Source: Rhodocollybia butyracea
Lineage: Eukaryota; Basidiomycota; Agaricomycetes; Agaricales; Omphalotaceae
DNA length: 64,000 bases
NCBI GenBank assembly: GCA_015501585.1
Contig: JADNRY010000175.1
Coordinates: 62,001 to 126,000, forward strand
Direction of reading: 5' to 3'
Each line of letters starts with the position of its first letter. Positions within the stretch are counted from its first letter, which is position 1. The translations under genes were made by a program, and so were the position numbers. A model generated the notes under the pieces. That model did not search any database and was not told the origin of the DNA. It saw only the letters and a program-made list of their open reading frames with translations. Positions 12,530 through 24,188 of the stretch are shown here, piece after piece.

Positions 12530-12580
12530 GAATTTTAGGCTCTGCACCCGTACGCTGGTACGGTGCAGAGCCTAAAATTC
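12530..12580. repeat. Near-perfect 23-bp hairpin
   Basis: GAATTTTAGGCTCTGCACC followed by CGTAC, a 4-nt loop GCTG, then GTACGGTGCAGAGCCTAAAATTC as the reverse complement with a single extra C. It sits exactly where the duplicated flank shared with 9.0-9.9 kb reverses orientation, so it marks an inverted junction. Confidence 0.75.
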
Positions 12581-12589
12581 ACCTTTACT

Positions 12590-13386
12590 GCCATGATGTT
12601 CCGTACGCGAGTATACTCCGTACGGGCGAGATACTCAGCTTTGACATTCCCTTTTCCGTGATTATTATGCTTACTATATACTGTACAGTTAGAAATTTGG
12701 GTCCGCGATCAGCGCTTCCGACTCCCTCAGTTGCTTTTCCATACAACTGAGGTGAGACCAATCCTACTTACACTTAGCTCTACTTTACTGACGGTACCGT
12801 AGTTTGATTTACATTGACATAGCAAGGTTTCCTTGTGTTGTATGTAACGCTTTGATAATTCCATATCGGATATGATACAACTCCGGAGTACTTACCAATC
12901 ATTACTCACCCGGTTATTGATGCTTCGTATGTACCGGACTACCTTAGAAATATTTATTATTCTGCAGTATATAAGGCCTTCTCTAAGGCCACTACCTATA
13001 GTATCCAATCTTATATCTTTCTGTCTCTCGAGCCTCACAGCTCCTTCAGTCCCTGCGCCGGATATTTACAACACCTTGGTCCATATGCTTATGTCATGCT
13101 ATGAGCTATGTTCTATGAGGTGACAATGTTAACTCAAGATCACTACAATTGCTAATTTGCTAGATATTGTTTTGAAGATCTCAGGCTATGATTCAATGCT
13201 TGGTCAAATTTTAATATATACAGCGTCAAAGATATGCTCCCCCCGCCATCTGAAGACTTAAGTTAGGCACTGGCAGCTGCTGTTACAACTTGATAAATAA
13301 AAGTTTCGGTGATATAGAGCCCCATCGAAGAATCTGTCCTGGCCATATGCGGCGGCGACCGGAAAAGTATGACCATGCACAGCTAG
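12590..13386. other. No supported gene
   Basis: Only short frames without motifs. The right part (from about 13090) is the duplicated 3' flank of the 7TM family, sharing GCTGCTGTTACAACTTGAT and GGCGGCGACCGGAAAA with the region just left of copy A. Confidence 0.5.
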
Positions 13387-14984
13387 TTACGAATGCTCTG
13401 GCCTCAAAGGTTCAGATAAAGCATCGTGATCATATTTGAGTGCGAACGGCTGAATTGAATCAATGCTTGGGCGCACCCCATCTTGCGCTATGAGATGATC
13501 TAGATAGGCTAATCCGGTTGAATAGGATGGAGAGGCTTACTAATTTCAGTGTATGAATCCGACTCTTCCAAATTTTTGGAAATCAACCGAGATTGATTCT
13601 CTTCATCAAACATATGAGTTCGAGAATCGGAAGCAAGCCCAATTCCAATGGACAGAACAATCAGTGTCGATGATATTCCCTGAGATCAAAGAAGCAAGCG
13701 GGCTTAGCAATAAGCATGATTTTGTGCCACAACCACTTACAAAAACCTGGGTTAACGCACAAGGAGTTAAGAACTGGAGTGAAGTTTGGCCTGGCAATTG
13801 CAAATAGGCTGTGGCGACCCATATGGATAAGAATATTGGGTTAAGAGCACCTGATTGTAGGCTAAGTAAAATAAAAATTTCATAAAATTAAAAAACTTCA
13901 ATAGTAGCCTTCAATGCATACATTGGGCCTAGCAGACTTTGGGAAACTTGTGCCTTGCTCTCAGTCTTGCCTGCAATCAGTATGCTCTTCATTCTGCGTT
14001 CTAACCACCAGACTCTTCCAGCTTAGTACAGTTGTAATGATAAGCATAGATAGTAGTTAATATGGTTGACCCCTGCTCACCCATGAGTCCCGTTAGAATG
14101 ATGTTTTCGGCGAGGCTTGCACAACCGTATATGCGAGAGGTAAACATGGTAGTTGCCTCAGTTGTTTCAATGGTTGTTTCAGTGGCTGCACCAACGAAAG
14201 GATCAAGTAAATCTTCCTTCAAGGATAAAACTTCAAGAACTATCCAAGTGACTTGTAAAAAAAAGTAAATCAACAAAAGTGGATGAAACCCGCAAGGATG
14301 AGGAGCACTCAAGGGTTTTAACTCACTGCAGATTGCTATTAGACCAAGCAAAGGCAAAATAATGACAGATTTTCTTGAGTTCCATAGACGGTAACAGCGA
14401 TGTATCTATTCAGAATCAATGTCAATCCATAGGTAATGTTAGCAGGCTGGCAGACTACTTGGTACTTAAGTGTCAAATACCTCACCATCATTGCATCTGA
14501 AAATATCCTAAAACTTCATTTTAGCTATGACTAATGATTTGCAGTTGTAACTTAACTTACCCAGCAATGGCAAATATGTAATAAGGAACAGATTCAACTC
14601 TGAATATGTCCACACCCTCTTGGGTCTCGAGGTTTGCAAAGAAGCCCATAGATCTGCCAACCAGATCCAAGGGTATGGAAATTGTCGCCAGCGTAAAGAA
14701 TATAAAAGTTGCAATAACATATAGCATCCCCGGCATAATCTTTTTGCGAAATATGTATAAACTCAAACCAAAGAGAACCACAAAAATGCCTGATAGTGTA
14801 GTAATTTAAGTGGGATGGTATCTGAAAATTAACAAGATAAAGATTTCAGTTTACCATATAGGAAGACCTCGATCTAACAAGTAGTTTTAGTCTGGTATTT
14901 ATTGGACCATTGGTTGATTTCACTCACTGTAATTGGGATTATAAATATTTCACTCAATTCTTGTTGGCTGATTTGAGAGGACAT
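13387..14984 (-). CDS. 7TM family copy B, apparently intact
   Basis: ATG at 14984 gives MSSQISQQELSEIFIIPIT. Then come the microexon IEVFLY, a long exon GIFVVLFGLSLYIF to YYIFAIAG, the second microexon IFSDAMM, IHRCYRLWNSRKS followed by VIILPLLGLIAIC, TWIVLEVLSLKEDLL, IYGCASLAENIILTGLM, AGRVWWLERRMKSIL, LQSGALNPIFLSIW and GISSTLIVLSIGIGLASDS. The last exon ends ALSEPLRPEHS with stop at 13387-13389. All junctions have GT-AG ends and keep frame. The pattern (LLYG-like start, two membrane segments, DA-x-RCY-x-W, later AGRxWW and a hydrophobic pair) matches a seven-pass family greatly expanded in agaricomycetes, with no known ligand or partner. Function is not inferable. Confidence 0.75.
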
Positions 14985-15038
14985 GAGGATGATGGGGTAT
15001 TGGGGGAATGATCAAAAAAATGTTAAACTCATTGCCCC

Positions 15039-15057
15039 TTTATACCTTCTAAAGATC
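15039..15057 (-). promoter_or_regulatory. Promoter module of 7TM copy B
   Basis: GATCTTTAGAAGGTATAAA on the minus strand, about 55 nt before the ATG. One base differs from copy A in the element next to the TATA box. Confidence 0.7.
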
Positions 15058-15059
15058 AA

Positions 15060-16870
15060 CATCCAGGTGGTATCTACTTGGATAGATTAAAGAAGCCACC
15101 TACACTGGATGATGCCAGCCTGGTTGCTTCCTCATGGGAACTAAATGTCAGGCTTTCATCGAGTAGACCAGATGAACAGAGAATTTTGATGGATACAAAT
15201 CCTACACTGTCCAGTATGTGATCGATATGGGTAATCACGTTCAAAGTGGAGGCTACAAGGAGGCTATTGGATGCGCAATCCGATGCAAATAAGAAGCCTG
15301 TGACCTACCCCTGTCTGATTCAACGTTCTTGTTGCCCGGGGCTGTACAGTGTAAAGGACAGGTCATCTGAGTGCCAAATAAGAAGATCGGACAGGATCAT
15401 CAGGATGGTGCACGCCCAACAGACCGGTTACTGGATATGAACACTCTAAATCCACCAAAGATGTTCGGGTGAGGGCCGGGGAGATCGTCCTTCTGCACCA
15501 CAAATTAAAAGGCATTTACTCGAGGCGCCGCCAACGTACTAGTGTTCACTTGCTTTGAGATGCTGAGAAATGACCTACTGGAGCAAGAGGATGAGAGACA
15601 AAGCAACATCCAGACGAGTGCCTGCTCATGTCGGGAGCTCTACTGCCATAGTGCTGTTTTGCGGGAGAAGTTGATATCTGTAGCGTACATGTCGCCGATC
15701 AATCGCCCCTTTTCATCTCGGGGTTCACTACTTCTAGAGCCTCAATAGGACCACAAGCTGTATGATCATTATTTTTAGGGATTACTTTTAGCTTTATGGA
15801 AGTTTCGGCTAAACTAGCTTTGGAAGAACACTGTGCAAGAGCGCGATCATAGAAAAGAAGAGGTAATTGAGAGAAAATCAGCATTTATGGAAGCACATAC
15901 GGCTGACCGTAACAAACTGAAGTAAGCGGAGCCGTGGGGGATATATACTAGATTGGGGGATGTGAGGAACGAAATGTCGTTGATCTACGGTGATAACTTG
16001 GAGCTGTAAGGAGCCAATACTTAACATGGCTTTGCAGACCCTCAAGCACTAAGTGAGTGATTCTCAAGCCTAGTATACTGGTAATCCGGGCCTTTCTTGA
16101 TATAAGACCCTGCACTTCGTTGAACCGGTTCACCTCAGCCTCTTACTGAGCAAGTACCTTTTTGATTTTGATTTTCCGTTAAGACGCCAGGTGGAGTAAG
16201 AGCTACACACTATGGCGTGAAGAGTGTGGTAACCATAACACCTTGACTGTGCTTTCGCTACGTGAAGTTCTCGTGTTCTGTTTTTCATAATAAAATCCCT
16301 TGATGCAGGTTGGGTCCTCGGCGGGATCTCTTCGGCTACGACTCTGGACTGTCACTGTCTCGAAAGTCTTTCACCGTAACGAGCACACCAGACCCCACAA
16401 CTCCCTGATCGCCTCCAAGTCCACCCTTCATCCTCTCAGCGCATTCTCTGGTACCCTCTTTTTCTGGGGACTTCATCTTTATATACATCGGCATCATATC
16501 CCAGCTCGCCGTAGGCTAGCAGTATCATCCTTGGCTCATAGTCAGCATTGCGTTTCACGGTCTGAAACCGCGCTTCAGATGGCGTTGTCTTTCGGACTTG
16601 GTTTCCGGGCGCCACTCGTGTATCACCATAGTCCTTCTCCCCGTGCCCTGTGTGCACGTTGCCACAGAAAACCGTATAGAGACTAGAGTGTATCGCATTT
16701 CGATTGGTATACAACTCGAATGGGACTGTCGACTTTTTTATTTAGTAAAATCGCTATGAGGCGTGTCAATGCCTTTTCGAAATTATGACAGTACGGGTTA
16801 TTCGTTGCCGAATGATGTCGGGCTTGAAACTAACGTCGACTGCGTTTAGTTTATCTCTGATGGGCTAGGT
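15060..16870. repeat. Gene-free; holds two pieces of the dispersed repeat (copy 2)
   Basis: 15535-15660 and 16365-16860 together correspond to the single block at 6.66-7.27 kb. The roughly 700 bp between them have no counterpart in copy 1, which suggests an insertion in copy 2 or a deletion in copy 1. I see no terminal repeats around the extra segment and no coding motif in it. Confidence 0.45.
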
Positions 16871-16871
16871 G

Positions 16872-17661
16872 ATTTTGCCGTGCAGCCAGTGCGTGGTGCG
16901 TGCAGGTGCGTGCACACGTAGATATAACTTTTAACTCTAAACTCAGGAAGAAAGATGTATTCCTAGGTAGTACATATGATAATTACTGGGCTTGTGGCTA
17001 TTGACGAGGTCCTAAATGTAAATTTCATTGATATTAAGTCTTAGATATACACATCACGCAACACTTGGGCGCACTCGGCATCATTCGCACGCACCCTTGC
17101 ACGCACCCGCACGCACTCGCACGCACCCTTGCACGCACCTGCATGCACCCGCACGCACAGGCACGCACCTGCAAAATGATGCGAGGGTGCGTGCAAATTG
17201 TGATGGCGCGCGCGTGCAGGTCTCTTCAGCAGTGCGAATTGCAACCCGCTCATACTTGCTTTTCAGGTACATCTCAATGATCTTTCCTTACAGCCTACTA
17301 GTATAGACTTCTATAAGCGCAGTGCAGGCCAATTGATAGTAATAATAGATATCAGGATACCTATAATATATTATCTGCCTTGTAAATTGTAAAATGTATG
17401 ATCAAGGTGCAGCATGATCAAGGTGCGGCTTCATGGAGTTGGAGAAATGTTACTTAATGTCTGTCCTACTAGTAGCACTTCAAATAATGAAGTGGAATTG
17501 GTACTCTGAGTACCTACCAGCCATGCTACACCATGCACCACCAGTTGTGCTCGGCCCGGTCAACACACACGCACTTGCACGCACTTGCACGCACCACGCA
17601 CCACATTTGCACGCACTTGCACGCACCCAGCACGCACCACGCATTGGGTGCACGGCAAAAT
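16872..17661. mobile_element. Foldback element built from GCAC minisatellites
   Basis: The left end reads ATTTTGCCGTGCAGCCAGTG then CGTGGTGCGTGCAGGTGCGT; the right end is its reverse complement with a few mismatches and ends GGCAAAAT at 17661. The arms are about 40 bp and continue into arrays of GCACGCACCTGCACGCAC-type units, on the + strand at about 17085-17175 and 17565-17645 and inverted at 16890-16920 and 17183-17220. No target-site duplication is evident and no protein is encoded. It is most likely a non-autonomous, MITE-like element whose terminal repeats have grown into minisatellites. Confidence 0.6.
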
Positions 17662-17669
17662 ATATGTGC

Positions 17670-20266
17670 CGATCTCTGATCATGAAGAGAGAGGCGTCTG
17701 TTATGTAAGCGCCATCGGTTCTTTTCCTTCTTTTCCTTCATTCCGAACAAAACAACATTCTCGACAGGGATACACTCCAGGTCTGGAGATTTACATGATC
17801 TTGAACCGCGCAAATCCTTTGGCTAATAATACTACAACCTTCCTTCCAATATTGCCCATAGCGCTCGGACTTCATACACGCTAAATCTTGACTGTTGATT
17901 TACTTCCAGCAAAGTAGAATGCCTCAGGGCGTACAGATGCTGAAGATACGACTGTAAACACCACGGTTCTCCTCAATTTTTGAACGTCCGGCTTCACTAG
18001 GCCGTCGGCGCGTCAGCAACTTGTAGCAGAGTAGTCGATTGTTGAGTTACAAAGAGTTGAAATTCGAAATATGTATGGGCATCTTGTATCTGGTGCATCC
18101 GAGTACGTCTACTGCGCATAACTTATGGATATGTATCGTTTATGCTGCTGGATTTGAATAGCTCTTTTGCGTATCGCTGGAATCCGTATTCATAGCAAAT
18201 GCATATCGTTATCGCTCAATGCCCTCGCAGCTTTCTAAAACTCTGCAAGTTCAACTCCACTTTTCTCTCGCTGCACAACACACCACGGCTTGCGGACCTA
18301 TTTGTCATTGACTGAAGGATTCCCATTGGGATTTGGCTTGTCCTTTCTCGTGTTTTCATCGTGTTTCTATGTCATGTTCTCATGCACATATTGTCTCCCC
18401 CAATCAAACCTGTTATGTGCCCTTGAACTACTTGCGAATATGTTCCACCTTGAGCCCGTTCTGAGTCGTCGCTTTTCCTGCTACCTGGCATCCGTCAATG
18501 ATGTCGATGAAACTTGCCATCCCGAAGTCGACTAGGGCCCGGTGCTGAAAGTCGATATGAGTAACCTTTTCAAGATCCGGCGGGGCTTGGGATGAGACTG
18601 GCGGAACTTCGGGATACCGATGAGGATTCTGAATTGGGAAACTAGTCCCACTGCTGCTACCGTGAGTTCAAAGGAACCAGTTAGGATGGTCCTTCCGTCG
18701 AAAGACAGCAATTACACAACCCGATCCATAGGTAGGCTTTGGCCCGAAAATCCAATCCCAGTCTGCAACAACTTGCAAGACTTACTTGCTGGACCTGGGG
18801 AGTCATATATCATAGGTCATGACTATACCAGAGGCACGGCTGGCTGTATGACTGCCTACCTCGCTCGCCAACTTACTAAAACCACTAGGCTTATCGAAGG
18901 GATAGACTGGGATCTATCCGTGAAAGATGCGAGCGATTCGCAATCTGGAATCTATCTGCAGCGTATGTACTATGAACTCCTGGATATAATCTACTGAGAA
19001 AGAATCAAGTGTTCGTATCTACTCGCACCATTTGCATATCCGAGCGCTTTCACCCAGGAAGTTGTATCGAGGGCCACCCATTGAATGCAAGGTCGGATTA
19101 GAAGATAGCAAGAGAAGATGTTTTATATTGCTCCCCACCTAGTCCAGATCGAAGAAAAAGAAGTATACCAAATGTGAGTGACACCGGGAAGAGAATTAGC
19201 TGCCTGCGATCGGTATTTACAATCCCTCTGGATTTGTCAATATACCTATGGATGTGAGCCAAAGTCTGCGCTTACCTCTGCTGTGGATACGGAGGTTCGG
19301 GAAGTATATTTACCCAGGCGGCTTAATAGAGGGTAGCTTCCGGTGAACCTGTTTCGATGACTCAGACTTTGGGTGTTACTACAGCATCAATTGCGCCGGG
19401 CACAAAGATCGCGGCCACCTGGATATACTACCATATCTACCATATATGGTGTATGCGGCAGAGTGAATACAGGTCCGTCTCTCACCTTTAAGCATAAAAT
19501 TATGCCGAAAGTTCTTGGGGGCACTCGGCTCATGTGTGGAGACCGAGTCACTGTCTCCAGCTCAATTATTCGCTCCTCGGTGCCGGCGCAGGACTCGGAG
19601 GTTGGAAATTTCATCGAGCGTTCCATATCGAGTTTGCAAAGCCCATGGGATTTGCGGAAGGTGGTATCGATGAAGATTTATCTCGAGGAGCGGCTTCACC
19701 CAACTCAAGAACTGCTGATCTGTCATCCCTCTCCTCTAGTTATGTCCTTCAGCTTCCGTGCCCAACGATATGTACATTCGTTGCTCGTTGGCAGCGTTCC
19801 CAGCACATCTGTCCTCAATTATTCTCACTGAATATTCTCATTAGCGGCTAAACAAGCGCCCAGGCGCCCACGACCCCTCTTCACTCCCACCCCTGCCATG
19901 TCCATGACGCCAAAGCCGTTCTGCCACGACCTGTCGACGAACCATTCAAATTCTACCTTCCAAGCTCCCTCTCCATCTTATAAATGATCGAACTGAACTT
20001 AGCTCGCCAAACTTGGGAGTCGCTAAATATTACACAGAGACACCCACACCGATCTCATGAACTCTTTGCAGCACCATGAATACTCACTGGTACCTGGGAG
20101 TGATTTAATTGCGAGAGCCAAAAGCCCAAGATACTTTCTGTTATCCATTGCGCGCCGCACACACAACCGGGTCTTCACGAAGAATTAGCCTCTAGTAGAA
20201 TCACGCGAAAACTTAAATCAATATGGTCTGGGTTACATGGTACAAGCTCCAGACTAAGTAGCTCGA
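17670..20266. other. No supported gene; decayed duplicated segments
   Basis: 18630-18800 and 19270-19470 resemble 22570-22690 and 23000-23220 respectively. Both members of the second pair contain a short readable peptide with a common spacing: CFDDSDFG then CAGHK near 19355, and CFDDPDFGTYDC then CSGHK near 23100. It may be the last exon of a lost secreted protein, but I do not recognise it. 19490-19835 is a member of the unidentified repeat family listed separately. Confidence 0.4.
19490..19835. repeat. Unidentified repeat family, fragment 1
   Basis: Resembles 29240-29600 and 33260-33620: GAAAGTTCTT, GACTCGGAGG or GATTCGGAGGCTGGAAAT, ATCGATGAAGATTT, TCTCGAGGA and CATCTGTCCTC occur in the same order. 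No frame is open in all copies. Confidence 0.5.
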
Positions 20267-21867
20267 TTATTTGGAACCATTAGTACTCTCTCGCAAAGGT
20301 TCAGTTATAGCATCACGATCATATTTAAGCACCAAAGGCTGGATTGTTTCAGTCCTTGGGCCCCCCACACCCACACCATCTTGCGCTATGGGATGATATG
20401 CATTGGCTTAAGCCGGTTGAATACAATAACGGGGCTTACTACTACTCAATCTGGTGCTTGGATCTGCCTCTTCTGACTTGGATTGTGTTTCTTCAACAAA
20501 CATACGAGATTGAGAATCAGAAGCAAGGCCGATTCCAATGGACAGAACAATCAGTGTCGATGATATTCCCTGGGGTCAAAGAAGTAAGTGAGCTTGAGTC
20601 AGTATTTGTGAAACAAGCACTCACAAAGATTTGGGTTAGAGCACAAGGAGTTAAGAACCGCATTGAACTTAGGGCTGGTGAATAGGCTGCGCCAACGTAT
20701 ATGGATAAGAATATCGGGTTCAGAGCGCCTGATTGTAGACTAACAATAAAAACTTAATCTCTCATTAGTAGGATAGAGGCATGAAAGCCTACATTGGGCC
20801 CAGCAGACTTTGAGAAACTTGTGTCTTCCTTTCGCCCGTAATTAGGATATTTTTAATCCTGCGTTCTAACCACCAGACTCTGCCAGCTACAGTGTAGTTC
20901 TCATAAGCACATGCCACAGATCATAGCTAAAATTGACTTCGACAGTCGACTCACCCATAAGTCCTGTTAAAATAATGTTTTCAGCAAGGGTTGCACAACC
21001 GTACATGCGAGAGGTAAACATGGCAGTTGTATTAGTTGTTTTCAAGGCTGTGGCAACGGCTATCTCAGGGTGTGGTCCTACCTCCCGTGATAAATTTATT
21101 TTTGCTAAAACTTCAACAACAATCCAAGTGACTGGTATAAAAAAGTCACAATGAATTTGCAATGAATAAAAGTAAATCAGAGCTTAAGAGTTGAAACTCA
21201 CTGCAGATTCCTATCAAGCCAAACAAAGGCAAAATAATGACAGATTTTCTCGAGTTCCACAGACAGTAGCAACGATGTATCTATCAGAGATTCAGAATAG
21301 TATAAGTCAATCTCCAAGTAGTACTGGTTGGCTGGGACTAAAGAAACCCTCACCATCATTGCGTCTGAAAGCATGCTAAAATGTCATTTTAGCCAAGATT
21401 TTAGCTATGCCAGTGGTTAGTAACTTACCCAGTAATAGCAAATATGTAATAGGGATCAGATTGGATTTTAAGCAAGTTCACACTTTGTTGAGTACTGTTT
21501 GCAAAGAAGATGCCAGATCTAGCTGCCAAATCCAGGGGAATGGAAACAGTCCCCAGTATAAAGAAGATCCAGGTTGCAATAACATATAGCGTCCCTGGCA
21601 TAACTTTTTTTCGAAAGGTGTATAAACTCAAACTGAAGAGAACCACGAAAATGCCTAGTAGTGTTCCAATTCAAGTGGGACGGCACCCAACAAGGCATAG
21701 ACTCCACTTTACCATATAAGAAGGCCTCAATCTAACATTGAAGTAATTTTAGTATCATTTTCCTAGTATTTATTGGTTCTGTTCATGCAGCCGCCACTTA
21801 CTGTAATTGGTATTATCAAGTTATTCAGAATTTGTTGGTTAACAGTAACTTCAACTTCAGAAGACAT
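20267..21867 (-). CDS. 7TM family copy C, apparently intact
   Basis: ATG at 21867 gives MSSEVEVTVNQQILNNLIIP. It is followed by microexon IEAFLY, GIFVVLFSLSLYTF to YYIFAITG, microexon MLSDAMM, IHRCYCLWNSRKS, TWIVVEVLAKINL, MYGCATLAENIILTGLM, AGRVWWLERRIKNIL, LQSGALNPIFLSIY and GISSTLIVLSIGIGLASDS. The last exon appears to use a CTTAAG acceptor and ends ITEPLRESTNGSK with stop at 20267-20269, so its C-terminus has lost the usual RPEHS end. The N-terminus differs most from the other copies. All other junctions align with copy F. Confidence 0.72.
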
Positions 21868-21929
21868 GAGTTATGGGTGGAATGGGGATGTTACTAACTT
21901 AGTAACTCCAAGACCCACTCCTTTCCGCT

Positions 21930-21948
21930 TTTATAAATTTCAAATATC
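21930..21948 (-). promoter_or_regulatory. Promoter module of 7TM copy C (diverged)
   Basis: GATATTTGAAATTTATAAA on the minus strand, about 65 nt before the ATG. It keeps the TATA box, but the adjacent element is the most diverged of the six. Confidence 0.55.
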
Positions 21949-21968
21949 ACATCCAGAAGTGTGACTAT

Positions 21969-23693
21969 AGATAGATAGATAGATTAAAGAAGCATGCAGA
22001 GATGATGATAGCTGCGTCTCATGGAACCTAAATTGTATTGTTCGGCAGGTAGGCCAAATGAACAGAGAACTTTGATGAATATCTGCCGTCGTGATGGGCG
22101 AATACTTCAACCCCAGAGTGTTGTACAAGCCTAAGCTCCACTCATATCTGACTCTTCAACGTTAGGCTTGGAGCAAGCTGATCAGATTTGTGCACCAAGG
22201 AAAGCAAGCGGTGGATACCGCCGAAAATATGTCCACAGATATGGGATACTAGTCAGGAGGTGGGGATGAGGGCTGGAGCAGTTCCAGAATAATGAGTTGA
22301 GTGAAGCCGAACAATATGTTTCCTTCATCGCTGTACCTCAGGTTGAATGTTTAACAACGGGAAATTGATTTACTGTGCTCCTCTAGTGATCCAGGATATT
22401 CGCATATTTCGTACTATCCGGCATTAACCGGATTGTCATCCGTCGAATGATGAGACTTCCCGTGCAAAGCTGTGCCCCGGAGCCGTAAGTTAAGGAAACT
22501 CCAAGTTTAAGTTTCGGCCAGGCTCGAGATCAGATGATGACAGCTTGAGGATTCAGAGTCGGCGGGTGACTGCCGCTGCGGCTACCGCAAGTTCAAAGGA
22601 ACCTGTTGGGATGAAAAACATAGCGATTATATAGACTTTGGACCGGAACTACGCTCCTAGTCTGTAACCACTCCTGAGACCTATTCACTGGACTAAACTT
22701 CTAAGTCTTGCTATTGGCTGGTCACTGGTCGTGCCGATACTAGGCGACCTTAGTAGCAGTGTACGACGAGCTATATCGCTTGCTAAAGTTTTCCGGCATC
22801 GGCACCGAGGCAAGCTCCAAGACGGAGCGTACCAGGTGCAAACACTGTGTTGGCGATGCGAGCAAGAGGAGCAAAAGATCAGGAGGATCTGCGAGCGAAA
22901 CTTGTTGTTGTCGAAGCATCATTCTAAGCATCATTCTTTCATGTAATCCCTTTTGAATTTGCAAAAATACTAATATAGCAGCGAAATGGACTGACCCGAA
23001 GGCTCTACTTTCCTCTGCTGTACTGCTGTACATTGACTGTAGATAATACGGAGCTTTCACGAACAATTCACGGATAAAGTTTGCTAAGGAAGCATTCTAT
23101 GTTTCGATGACCCGGACTTCGGTACTTACGACTGCACCACCGGCTCGAAGTGCTCTGGGCACAAGATCGCGGCCAGTGGCCACCTTGGTGTACTATATAC
23201 GGGTAGGGTATTTAGCATATAGGAGGCGCGAGTGGTCCTACGGATCATCTGTGATGCTTGATCTTATCACCTATTCTAGTCCTATTCTACTCGTATTCAA
23301 GGCGTTTTCGGAGCTTACTACCGTCTAAACCGAAATAAGACACGACCAAGACACGACTGGATGTCGACGGTAATCATTCACCGTTGTTTGATTAATAAAG
23401 TACTTCTGCTAGAGGCGCTATTGAGCAGGGTCCTGACTTTTCTGGATTTATTTTCTTTGTGGGCCGCACTTCGGCACATCAGAGCCCTATTCTAGTCGGA
23501 AAGATTTCACCTACGTGCTAATAACGTCGAAATTCTTGGAAGAGGACCCAGAGACACATGAACAGAGTGTTGGTCAACCTCACGGCAATCTAGCCCCGTA
23601 CTTTCTGTTATAAAAGACTAACTAGAAATGCTTCGAACCAGTATCTTCTGGATTTCAGAGCTCGCGACACTAGTTCTCTTTCTACACCACAAC
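21969..23693. other. No supported gene
   Basis: Contains a short GATA microsatellite (about 21969-21985) and the decayed segments related to 18.6-19.5 kb described above. A TATAAAAGA string at about 23609 probably belongs to the promoter of the cerato-platanin gene. Confidence 0.45.
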
Positions 23694-24188
23694 ATGAAGT
23701 TCTCCTCCCTCGTTGTCCCCGTCGTTCTCGCTGCTCTTGCTGCGGCTGACACGCTCCACTACGACAACATCTACGATGACGGAAGCCAGTCGTTGGATGT
23801 CGTCGCCTGCTCCAATGGCGCAAACGGTCTTGAGACTTTAGGATACACGTCCGTCACTTCCCTTCTCCTCCGCTCTTAACCTTTACTCATAATAAGCTAA
23901 CACAGCGACTTCCAATCCCTGCCCACGTTCCCCTACATCGGAGCATTCGGTGCTGTCTTGGGATGGAACTCTGCCGAATGCGGCTCATGCTGGAAAATCG
24001 CATACACCAACGCCGCCGGCAAGACCACCAGGATTCATGCCCTTGCGGTCGACCATGCTGGAGAGGGATTGATCAATCTTTCCCAGGAGGCGATGGATAA
24101 GCTCACCGATGGCCATGCTGTTGAATTCGGGGCCGTACAAGTCACTGCGACACAGGTGGCCAAGTCGGCTTGTGGAATTAAGAAGTAA
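23694..24188 (+). CDS. Cerato-platanin family secreted protein
   Basis: Two exons, 23694-23848 and 23906-24188, joined by a 57-nt intron with GTCCGT donor and CACAG acceptor, give 145 residues, the usual length for the family. Residues 1-18 (MKFSSLVVPVVLAALAAA) form a signal peptide. The mature part starts TLHYDNIYDDGSQSLDVVAC and continues LETLGY then DFQSLPTFPYIGA, GWNSAECGSCWKI, ALAVDHAGEGLINLS, and VTATQVAKSACGIKK at the end. Four cysteines are in the family positions (two disulfides). Cerato-platanins are small expansin-like secreted proteins that bind chitin fragments and are found in fungal walls and culture fluid; plants often respond to them. An upstream in-frame ATG at 23628 would hide the signal peptide, so 23694 is preferred. 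A TATAAAAGA lies about 80 nt upstream. The gene looks intact. Confidence 0.93.

Noticed and set aside
17082..17200. GCACGCAC arrays as a CRISPR
   Set aside because: Repeats are 6-10 bp, contiguous, without unique spacers, and the genome is fungal.
19373..19831. 152-codon plus-strand frame as a gene
   Set aside because: It crosses the unidentified repeat family and is not conserved in the other copies.
23520..23545. GTCGAAATTCTTGGAAGAGG as an 18S rRNA fragment
   Set aside because: Only about 15 bases resemble the rRNA motif and the flanks do not.
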